Below, piece by piece: positions 6,041 to 11,112 of a stretch of 11,229 nucleotides of DNA. How positions within the stretch are numbered: the first letter of the stretch is position 1; each line of letters starts with the position of its first letter. The stretch is taken from positions 428,553 through 439,781 of the forward strand of contig MU646616.1 in assembly GCA_026770585.1 (NCBI GenBank). The letters run 5' to 3'. The position numbers and the translations under genes were made by a program. The notes under the pieces were generated by a model. The model was not told the origin of the DNA and did not search any database. It was given only the letters and a program-made list of their open reading frames with translations. The DNA is from Baffinella frigidus (Eukaryota; Cryptophyceae; Cryptomonadales; Baffinellaceae).

Positions 6041-6122
6041 ATCTTCGTATACGTTGTATACTTGGTGATATACGACTCTGGGTAGGTCCCTCAAGATTGT
6101 TTTCTCTCCCGTGTGACCTCCC
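6041..6122 (-). mobile_element. Element E, copy 3 (inverted)
   Basis: Its reverse complement matches 6215-6303. The best 45 bases (ATCTT, GTATACGTTGTATACT, GGTGATATA, GACTCTGGG) differ at about four positions. It interrupts minisatellite units: array-type sequence ends at 6040 and resumes at about 6128. With copy 2 it forms an inverted pair separated by about 90 bases, able to pair over about 80 bases. Confidence 0.75.
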
Positions 6123-6127
6123 CACAG

Positions 6128-6211
6128 GTGTGTACTGGAATGTGTGTGTAGTAAACTGAGATATCTGTGAGTTAAACTGGGTGATAGACTCAGGGTTGGT
6201 TGGCTCAACGG
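6128..6211 (+). repeat. Minisatellite remnant between the E copies
   Basis: Three units start at 6128, 6149 and 6170, again 21 apart, more diverged than in the other arrays. A non-repetitive segment follows to 6211. Confidence 0.75.
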
Positions 6212-6303
6212 CTCTGGGAGGCGACACGCGAGAGCAGAAAGATGCTCTAGAGAGTCACCTGCCCAGAGTCATATATCACCGAGTATACAACGTATACTAA
6301 GAT
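6212..6303 (+). mobile_element. Element E, copy 2
   Basis: CTCTGGGAGGCGAC (6212-6225) pairs with GTCACCTGCCCAGAG (6254-6268) with one bulge and one mismatch. Inside, AGAGCA pairs with TGCTCT around GAAAGA. The outer tail TCATATATCACC-GAGTATACAACGTATAC is shared with the other copies. The core is thus a 57-bp foldback. No protein coding is possible at this size. Confidence 0.75.
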
Positions 6304-6307
6304 AAAG

Positions 6308-6485
6308 CATGAACATGAAGCAGGCGAAGCAAGTCGCGCCCCCCAACCGCGGAGCACACGGAGTGTAGTAAACTGGAATATATGCGTAGTAAACTGGAAT
6401 ATATGTGTAGTAACTTGGAGTATATGTATAGTAAACTGGAATATATGCAGCAGGCGGGCGGCCGCGCGGGGACGACGAGAAGAAG
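6308..6485 (+). repeat. 21-bp minisatellite array 3 with GC-rich flanks
   Basis: The leading flank, GAAGCAGGCGAAGCAAGTCGC, repeats that of array 1. Units start at 6366, 6387, 6408 and 6429, all 21 apart. The following flank, GCAGGCGGGCGGCC-GCGCGGGGA, resembles 5970-5988. Confidence 0.9.
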
Positions 6486-6521
6486 GAGTGGGGCGGGAAA
6501 GTCACGTTCCACACGCCGGTA
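6486..6521 (+). repeat. O motif, copy 1
   Basis: GAGTGGGGCGGGAAAGTCAC then GTTCCACACGCCGGTA. Related copies are at 6741-6776 (36 bases, about five differences), 7204-7278 and 7492-7527, with a partial one at 6669-6686. Copies 3 and 5 are both preceded by CCCTAGCACA. This copy directly abuts element F copy 2. Confidence 0.85.
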
Positions 6522-6522
6522 T

Positions 6523-6595
6523 CCACCGTTACCTTGAGTTAACGGAGGGTCAACTTTTGCTTTGAAACGTTCCCTCTCGACCTTTGTCTCGGTGG
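6523..6595 (+). mobile_element. Element F, copy 2 (73 bp)
   Basis: The termini CCACCG (6523-6528) and CGGTGG (6590-6595) are perfect 6-bp inverted repeats. The interior carries GAGTTAACGGAGG, TTTGCTTTGAAACGTTCC and CTCTCGACCTTTGTCT. The copy at 8936-9008 is also 73 bp; copy 1 at 1996-2059 is inverted. Outside the termini the shared GGGCAGCGC suggests some flank co-duplication or slightly wider ends. Confidence 0.75.
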
Positions 6596-6740
6596 GCAGC
6601 GCTCTGAACGGCAGTCGAGAAGCAAGAGGAACACCATCAACAACCCCAGACCCTTAACTCTGCACTGCAAAGTCACGTTCCACTCTCCAGAACACCTCAA
6701 CCCTAGACCCTCCACCCAAGACCCTGCACCCTAGCACAGG
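6596..6740 (+). other. Spacer with short telomeric patch and partial O motif
   Basis: Unique sequence (6600-6645), a few telomere-like units (6647-6665), AGTCACGTTCCAC (partial O motif, 6671-6683), then CCCTAGA/CCCTGCA-like units to 6735. No gene seen. Confidence 0.6.
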
Positions 6741-6776
6741 GAGCGGGGCGGGAAAGTCATCTTCCACACACCGGTA
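6741..6776 (+). repeat. O motif, copy 3
   Basis: GAGCGGGGCGGGAAAGTCAT then CTTCCACACACCGGTA, the same length and order as 6486-6521. Confidence 0.85.
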
Positions 6777-7018
6777 GAGAGATTGGCAATTTATTGCCAC
6801 ACAACCAGCGTCAGCGCCGCACGTGCCTTCCGCATTGTGCTACATACTGTACCCCGTGTCGGCCGCTCGTACGAGCGTTTTCCCGGATGGATTGTATCTC
6901 CATCTCCTGCAGCCCCTCAGAAAGAAGACCCTCAGGGCCCAGGTCGTGGTGGTGCAAGTGCGCACATAAACCCCTCAAGAAGGCAAATGACCCTGCAAGT
7001 GGGCAAATACCCCTGGTC
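6777..7018. other. Unique spacer with two palindromes, no gene supported
   Basis: TGGCAAT-TT-ATTGCCA (about 6785-6800) is a perfect hairpin, and its GATTGGCAAT start resembles 1818-1827. CGCTCGTACGAGCG (6864-6877) is a perfect 14-bp palindrome. A short open frame on the + strand ends in the inverted telomeric island and has no recognisable domain. Confidence 0.6.
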
Positions 7019-7061
7019 TAGGGTTTAGGGTTTAGGGTTTAGGGTTTAGGGTTTAGGGTTT
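7019..7061 (-). repeat. Inverted telomeric island, six perfect TTTAGGG units
   Basis: This is an exact TTTAGGG run on the + strand, opposite to its surroundings and the cleanest telomeric tract in the window. After about 35 non-telomeric bases, C-rich units resume on the + strand (about 7098), giving a TTTAGGG...CCCTAAA head-to-head order. Confidence 0.95.
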
Positions 7062-7203
7062 ATGGTACACGCGCCGGTACGTGCTGCACTACCCCTACAC
7101 CCAAACCCCTAAACCCTAATCCCCAAACCCCAAACCCGAACCCTGAACCCTGAACCCTTATTCCTCATCCGTAAATGTTATATTCTGTAATAACGAGCAC
7201 AAG
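7062..7203 (+). repeat. GC-rich junction then telomere-type array
   Basis: GGTACACGCGCCGGTACGTGC (7063-7083) resembles the end of the O motif (CACACGCCGGTA). From about 7096 to 7160 come CCCTAAA, CCCCAAA and CCCTGAA units, then an AT-rich patch to 7198. Confidence 0.7.
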
Positions 7204-7278
7204 GAGTGGGGCGGGAAAGCCACCTTCAAAAGTCAACTTCCACACGTCACCTTCAAAAGTCACCTTCCACACGCTGGC
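7204..7278 (+). repeat. O motif, copy 4, with a 27-bp tandem duplication
   Basis: GAGTGGGGCGGGAAAGCCAC opens the motif. The unit CACCTTCAAAAGTCAACTTC (7221-7247 in full) is repeated at 7248-7274 with about two changes. Confidence 0.85.
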
Positions 7279-7400
7279 ACACCCTATACTTTTTCTTCTT
7301 CTTCTTTATTACTCTCGGTACAGGTCCTAGATAGGCCCTTTAGCCTTGAGTTGAGTGATACAATAGTCTATGAGCCTTAAGGAACGAGCCCGCCTCGCAG
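7279..7400 (+). repeat. Module K, copy 2 (core 7309-7380)
   Basis: It is the inverted counterpart of 3665-3760 over 72 bases at about 90% identity. A TTCTTC run (7292-7306) parallels the TTTCTTTTGTTGCTTTG of copy 1. No gene is visible. Confidence 0.85.
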
Positions 7401-7534
7401 CACCCTGAAACTTAGACCCTGCAACTCAGACCCTGCAACTCAGACCCTGAACGCTGAACCCTGAACTTCAAACCTTGGGCCCTAGCACACGGAGTGGGGC
7501 GGGAAGGTCACCTTACACACGACGCTACGTTGCT
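7401..7534 (+). repeat. Telomere-like repeats and O motif copy 5 (7492-7527)
   Basis: A 15-base unit with GACCCTGCAACTCA repeats near 7417-7447 inside CCCTGAA-like sequence. CCCTAGCACACG then leads into GAGTGGGGCGGGAAGGTCAC and CTTACACACGACGCTA. Confidence 0.8.
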
Positions 7535-7875
7535 CAACCCCAACCCCAATCCCCAGTCCCGAAACCCCAACCTCTTGATCCTGATCCCCAAACCGTAAAC
7601 CCTGAACTCCGAACCCAAGACCCTGAACTCCAACCCCCGAAAAATACTCCCTGAACTCCTCCAAACCCTGAACCCTGGACTCTGCTCTCCAAATCCTGGA
7701 ATCCAATCGCTCAACCCTGGGCCCTAACCCCAAAACCCTGACCCCTAACCCCTAGCCCCCAAACCCGAAGCCCAGACCCCCAACCCCACTCGCCACAGGC
7801 CGGCGTGAACCCTAACCCCCAACCCCCGAACACTAGGCTGGAGTCAACACAGAGCGGATGCGGTTCAAGCCAGGA
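7535..7875 (+). repeat. Diverged telomere-type array
   Basis: CCCCAA, CCCTGAACTCC and CCCGAAA variants with weak 7-bp phase to about 7835, then a short unique stretch leading to the first I module. Reverse-strand open frames here translate to G/L/V/F-rich low complexity. Confidence 0.8.
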
Positions 7876-7999
7876 GACTCAGTGCTCCTCTCGGAGACTT
7901 CCCCTCTTTCTGACGTTCTTTCCGAGGGCACGGTCAACTCTAAACCCTCTCTTCCTCCCTTGTCTAGACCCTGATCCCTCAACCCTGCACCCTGAAACC
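7876..7999 (+). repeat. Module I, copy 1 (uninterrupted)
   Basis: Order: GAGACTCAGTGCTCCTCTC, GGAGACTT, GACGTTCTTTCCGAGGGCAC, GGTCAACTC, then pyrimidine-rich CTCTTCCTCCCTTGTCTAG followed by ACCCTGATCCCTCAACCCTG. GTTCTTTCCGAGGGCACGG is the empty target for the foldback at 8399-8534. Confidence 0.85.
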
Positions 8000-8083
8000 G
8001 TACCCGGCCGGTGTTTTTACCCCCGTTTTACTCGTGAGAAAGGACTATTGGGTGTAAAGCGACTCGTCCGCCAACCCAATTGA
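8000..8083. other. Short unique spacer between I modules
   Basis: ACCCGGCCGGTGTTTTTACC and AAAGCGACTCGTCC are visible. No repeat partner and no gene seen. Confidence 0.5.
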
Positions 8084-8356
8084 GACCCAGTGCTCCTCGC
8101 GGAGACTTGTTCGCTGTCTCACGTTCTCTCCGAAGGCACGGTCAACTCTAAAACCTGAACCCTCTCTTCCTCCCTTGTCTAGACCCTGATCCCTCAACCC
8201 TGAACCCTGAGACCTAAACCCTCTCTTTCTCCCATCTCTAGTCCCTGATGCCTCACCCCGAAACCCTAAAACCCAAACCCTCTCTTTCTCCCTTCTCTAG
8301 TCCCTGGTCCCTCAACCCTGAAATCTGAACCATAGCCCCCGAACTCTCAACCCGCA
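8084..8356 (+). repeat. Module I copy 2 and two partial copies
   Basis: 8084-8210 repeats copy 1: GAGACCCAGTGCTCCTCGC, ACGTTCTCTCCGAAGGCAC, GGTCAACTC, CTCTTCCTCCCTTGTCTAG. The pyrimidine-CTAG part recurs alone at about 8219-8262 (ending CCCATCTCTAG) and about 8277-8325 (CTCTTTCTCCCTTCTCTAG). Telomere-like units join the copies. Confidence 0.85.
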
Positions 8357-8612
8357 CCCCTCTCGGAGACCTCCCCCCAGTCTGATGTTCTTTCCTCCCA
8401 CCAACCCTCACAGTCTGGGCAAATCGGGAAAAATGGCTCCAAAAAATCCCTTGAAGGCCGTCGGATTCCGACGGCCTCCAAGGGGATTTTTTTTTTGACT
8501 TTTTCGATTTGCCCAAGATGTGAGGGTTGGTTGTCTCCGGGCACGGTTCCGTCCTAAACCCTAAACCCTCTCTTTCTCCCTTCTCTAGTCCCTGATCCCT
8601 AACCCCTAAACC
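8357..8612 (+). repeat. Module I, copy 3, split by a foldback element
   Basis: The left half, 8357-8398 (CTCTCGGAGACCTCC, CTGATGTTCTTTCCTCC), and the right half, 8535-8612 (CTCCGGGCACGGTTCC, CTCTTTCTCCCTTCTCTAG, TCCCTGATCCCT), together reproduce copies 1 and 2. The 136 bases between are not in those copies. Confidence 0.85.
8399..8534. mobile_element. Foldback MITE-like element, about 132-136 bp
   Basis: The element is nearly one hairpin. Arms 8400-8465 and 8467-8531 pair over about 65 positions with roughly 80-85% match. The outer ACCAACCCTCACA is paired perfectly with 8519-8531. TGGGCAAATCG (8415-8425) pairs with 8505-8515. The central AGGCCGTCGGA (8455-8465) and TCCGACGGCCT (8467-8477) are perfect around a single T. 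CTCC at 8395-8398 and 8535-8538 may be a 4-bp target duplication. Two empty paralogues are at 7914-7932 and 8122-8140. A ten-T run at 8487-8496 is unpaired with its partner's length. Confidence 0.8.
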
Positions 8613-8696
8613 CTGAACCCTGAACCCTGAACCCCACACCCTACACCCCAAACCCCAAACACCACACCCCAAACGCTACACCCTACACCATAAAGC
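8613..8696 (+). repeat. Telomere-type array
   Basis: CCCTGAA units become CACCCTACACCCC and CCCCAAA, with ACGCTACACCCTACACCATA as seen near 2594-2615. Confidence 0.9.
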
Positions 8697-8752
8697 CGAA
8701 AGTGTGAATCGTAGGGGCCATGATCACGGATCAGATGGTGGCCGAGACGCTT
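8697..8752 (+). repeat. Module P, copy 1
   Basis: GATCACGGATCAGATGGTGG (8722-8741) then CCGAGACGCTT. Related copies are at 9087-9113, 9258-9309 and 9412-9462. This copy is cut by the element starting at 8753; its continuation, CTCCCGGAACC, is at 8900-8910. Confidence 0.85.
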
Positions 8753-8895
8753 TCATCTCGAAAGATGACTGAATCAGTTTCCTAATTAGAGCTTCTCATT
8801 TAATTAGGAGGCCTAATTAAATTTACTATCCCCTAACTAATTTCTCTTAGTCAACCTCTCATCAAAAGGAACTCTTCAGTTGTCTTCCGAGATGA
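8753..8895. mobile_element. 143-bp MITE-like element with TIRs and GCTT target duplication
   Basis: The left end TCATCTCGAAAGATGACTGA and the reverse complement of the right end match at 18 of 21 positions, with the outer 8 perfect. GCTT flanks both sides (8749-8752 and 8896-8899). Removing the element and one GCTT leaves GACGCTTCTCCCGGAACC, which aligns without gaps to GACGCTGCTTTCGGAACC (9292-9309) and CACGCTCCTTGAGGAACC (9445-9462). Inside, ATTTAATTAGG (8798-8808) and CCTAATTAAAT (8812-8822) are perfect inverted repeats. It is strongly AT-rich in a GC-rich host and carries no coding sequence. Confidence 0.88.
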
Positions 8896-9117
8896 GCTTC
8901 TCCCGGAACCCCCTAGGATTCGGGTGCGTGGGTTTCCACCGTTGATTAAGTTAACGGAGGTTCTGCCTTTGCTTTGAAACGTTCCACTCTCGACGTTTGT
9001 CTCGGTGGGCAGCGCGCTCACCGCCTCAGCAACTTCCGCCCTACATTCTAACCTGCGTGATTCTGAAACCCCGCACCCGAATCGCAGGGGGTAATGATTA
9101 CGGATCAGATGGTCACA
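8896..9117 (+). repeat. Modules P1 tail, L copy 1 and P copy 2, with F inserted
   Basis: GGATTCGGGTGCGTGG (8917-8932) recurs at 9318-9333. L copy 1 runs 9022-9086 (CAGCAACTTCCGCCCTACAT, CTGCGTGATTCTGAAACCCC, CGAATCGCAG) and continues into P copy 2 at 9087-9113. Together 9022-9112 match 9347-9437 with about five differences. Confidence 0.85.
8936..9008 (+). mobile_element. Element F, copy 3 (73 bp)
   Basis: CCACCG (8936-8941) and CGGTGG (9003-9008) bound it. The interior is TTAAGTTAACGGAGG, TTTGCTTTGAAACGTTCC and CTCGACGTTTGTCT. The second P/L unit passes from GGTGCGTGG through about 15 bases to CCTCGGCAAC with no F, so it is a likely empty site, though the sequence right of the junction has changed too much to define a target duplication. 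Confidence 0.78.
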
Positions 9118-9257
9118 CTAAAGCCTACACCCTACACCCCACACCCTACACCATAACACCAACACTCCAACCGCCAAACCCCAAAGCCTAAATCCTGAAC
9201 CCCACTCCCGAATCCTTAAACCCTCAACCCTCAACCCTCAACCCTCAACCCTAAAAT
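9118..9257 (+). repeat. Telomere-type array between P copies 2 and 3
   Basis: CCTACAC and CCCTCAA variants, with four near-perfect CCCTCAA units at about 9217-9250. Module P sequence lies immediately on both sides in the same orientation. Confidence 0.9.
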
Positions 9258-9480
9258 AGGTGGTAATGATGACAGACCAGATGGTGGCAGTGACGCTGCT
9301 TTCGGAACCGCCGTTCCGGATTCGGGTGCGTGGTTTTTACGCAAAGCGCCTCGGCAACTTCCGCCCTACACTCTAACCTGCGTGATTCTGAAACCCCGCA
9401 TCCGAATCGCAGGTGGTAATGATCACGGATCAGATGGTGGCGGTCACGCTCCTTGAGGAACCACCCACGGACTTCCGGGA
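9258..9480 (+). repeat. Modules P copy 3, L copy 2 and P copy 4
   Basis: GGTGGTAATGATGACAGACC then ATGGTGGCAGTGACGCT, GGATTCGGGTGCGTGG, CGGCAACTTCCGCCCTACAC, CTGCGTGATTCTGAAACCCC, and finally GATCACGGATCAGATGGTGG again. This is the uninterrupted version of 8722-9113 and supplies the empty sites for the 143-bp element and for F. Confidence 0.88.
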
Positions 9481-9618
9481 ACGCAGGTAAATCATTCCCG
9501 ACCGCTTTACAATCCTACTTTGTTTTGTACCAGGAAAATAGTTGAACAGTCAATTAATCTGTTTTACGCTCGTTTCCTGGCACCAGACCCGTTGCCCCGT
9601 TAGCTAATGGATCGAGCC
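9481..9618. other. Unique AT-rich spacer with a hairpin at 9527-9583
   Basis: GTACCAGGAAA (9527-9537) pairs with TTTCCTGGCAC (9573-9583) at 10 of 11 positions. Inside, AACAG pairs with CTGTT. At 57 bp it could be another small foldback element, but no second copy, empty site or duplication is visible. No gene or tRNA fold found. Confidence 0.55.
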
Positions 9619-9835
9619 GGTGGCAGACAGAAGGTGCAACCGCACTAAACCCTAAACCCTAAATTCTAAACCCCAAACCCTTACCCTAAGCCCTAAACAC
9701 TAGACCCTAAACCCAAAACCTAAACCCAAAACCCTAAATCCCAAACCCTGAACCCTAAACCCTAAACCCTAAACCCTAAACCCTAAACTCTAAACCCTAA
9801 ACCAGGTGGCGGCTCGACAAAGGGTGCAACCGCAC
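9619..9835 (+). repeat. Telomere-type array flanked by direct repeats
   Basis: GGTGGC...GGTGCAACCGCAC occurs at 9619-9645 and again at 9805-9835. Between them, 9646-9804 is a telomeric block with many exact CCCTAAA units (about 9745-9787). Confidence 0.9.
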
Positions 9836-9889
9836 ATCGTACACCCGCCAGCTTGACTCACTCGTCAAGATCTGCTCGCCCCCGGAGGT
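9836..9889. other. Short unique island
   Basis: CTTGACTCACTCGTCAAG (9853-9870) carries the inverted arms CTTGAC and GTCAAG, a 6-bp stem. Nothing else identifiable. Confidence 0.5.
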
Positions 9890-10140
9890 TCACCCCCAAA
9901 CCCGACACCCGGACCCCTGAACCCCAGACCCGAAACCCTGAACCCTGAACCCTAAACCCTGAACCCCAAACCTCAAGCCCGACACCCTAAACACTACACC
10001 CCAAGACCTAGAACCTGAAGCAAACCCCGCCCCCTAAACTCGACACCCGACACCCTAAACCCTCCACCTTGGAACACTAAACCCTAACCCCTACACCTGT
10101 AACCCGAAACCCGAAACCCGAAACACGAAAACCTGAAATC
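9890..10140 (+). repeat. Degenerate telomere-type array
   Basis: CCCTGAA, CCCCAAA, CGACACC and CCCGAAA variants. AACCTGAAGC near 10013 echoes the start of the J modules. Confidence 0.9.
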
Positions 10141-10196
10141 CGCAAGCAGGTTCGAGGCTTGCGTCGGCCCAAAGGGCGTCCGCGGGTGCAAACCCT
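10141..10196. repeat. Island with a perfect 7-bp hairpin
   Basis: CGCAAGC (10141-10147) and GCTTGCG (10157-10163) enclose AGGTTCGAG. The loop resembles a tRNA T-loop, but no acceptor, D or anticodon arm can be placed around it. Confidence 0.75.
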
Positions 10197-10478
10197 CAGC
10201 CCTAAACCCTAACCCCCAAACCCTAACCCCCACACCCTAACTCCCAAACCCTAACCCCCAAACCCCAACCCCCAAACCCTAAACCCTAACCCCAAACCCC
10301 AAACCCCAAACCCCAAACCCCCAAACCCCAAACCCCAAACCTCGGAACCCTAAACCCTAAACCCCTAATCCCTAAACCCTAAACCTTAAACCCTAAACCC
10401 TACACCATAAACCCTAAGCTCTAAACTTCAAACCATAATCCCTAAACCCTAAACCCGAACCCCCAAACCCTCAACCAG
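10197..10478 (+). repeat. Telomere-type array, CCCCAAA-rich
   Basis: Starts with CCCTAAC and CCCCCAA units, has a run of about eight CCCCAAA units with one or two changes (10285-10340), then returns to CCCTAAA. Confidence 0.95.
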
Positions 10479-10698
10479 GTATTTGACCTCATCACGATGG
10501 GGGAGGTGGGCGCTGTCGACGAATGGGTCCAGGTCCCCCCCCCGTCCTGCAAACCCTAAACCCTAGACCCTAAACCCTAAACCCGAAACGTTCGGGTACA
10601 GGCCGACACCATATACCCGAAACCCGAAACCCGAAACCCGAAACCATAAACCATAAATGATGGGGGAGGTGGGCGCTGTCGATGGGTGGGTCCAGGTC
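10479..10698 (+). repeat. 40-bp direct repeats flanking a telomeric block
   Basis: The 40-base segment 10496-10535 (GATGGGGGAGGTGGGCGCTG and on, to CCAGGTC) recurs at 10659-10698 with three differences. Between are a C9 run (10535-10543), CCCTAAA units (10551-10580), the island AACGTTCGGGTACAGGCCGA (10587-10606) and a CCCGAAA cluster (10616-10642). Confidence 0.9.
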
Positions 10699-10888
10699 GT
10701 GAACCGAAACCCGAAACCCTGAACCATGAACCCGAAGCACCAGACCTTGGACCATCCACCCGAAACCCGAAACCCGAAACCCTAAACTCTAAACCCCAAA
10801 CCCTGTACCCTGACCTCTGTACCCTAAATCGTCAACACCATGCACCCGAAACCATAAAACCTAAACCCGAAAGCCTGAACCCCACACC
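10699..10888 (+). repeat. Telomere-type array, CCCGAAA-rich
   Basis: CCCGAAA triplets at about 10759-10780, mixed with CCCTAAA, CCCTGTA and CCATGAA-like units. Confidence 0.9.
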
Positions 10889-11112
10889 AGGGGGATACGG
10901 CAGCTAGAAGGCAATCTCGGAGAAAATTCGATGCAAAACCTTACACCCCAAACCCCGAACCCTGTACCCTAAACCCGGCACCAAGGGGGATACGGCAGCG
11001 AGGGCGAGGGGCCTCATAAACCTTCGGGGGGAAATCACGTGGAGGTGGATAAGCCCGCCTCCGATCCCACAACCCTAAAACCTAAACCCTACAACAGGGG
11101 GGTTACGGCAGC
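10889..11112 (+). repeat. Three GGGGGATACGGCAGC motifs with telomeric spacers
   Basis: GGGGGATACGGCAGC at 10890-10904 and 10985-10999, and GGGGGTTACGGCAGC at 11098-11112. Telomere-like blocks (about 10936-10980 and 11069-11095) lie between them. Copies 2 and 3 also share GAGG-GGCCTCA or AAGG-AGCCTCA and a later GCCTCCGA. Confidence 0.88.

Noticed and set aside
5011-6475. CRISPR-like array of 21-bp units
   Set aside because: Units are contiguous with no unique spacers, and the context is eukaryotic telomere-type DNA.
4961-6526. Reverse-strand proteins with a repeating YIPVYYT-type heptapeptide
   Set aside because: They are translations of the 21-bp minisatellite. All three reverse frames are open, and unit-to-unit changes freely alter amino acids in each frame.
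8253-8672. A 139-codon reverse frame across the foldback element
   Set aside because: It translates telomeric repeats, the I module and the hairpin arms. The frame depends on the insertion and has no domain.
9527-9583. 57-bp hairpin considered as a further MITE
   Set aside because: No second copy, target duplication or empty site in the window. Kept only as a hairpin within the spacer.
10141-10163. Possible tRNA T-arm (stem-loop with GGTTCGAG)
   Set aside because: No acceptor, anticodon or D arm can be placed upstream within tRNA distance, so it is only a hairpin.
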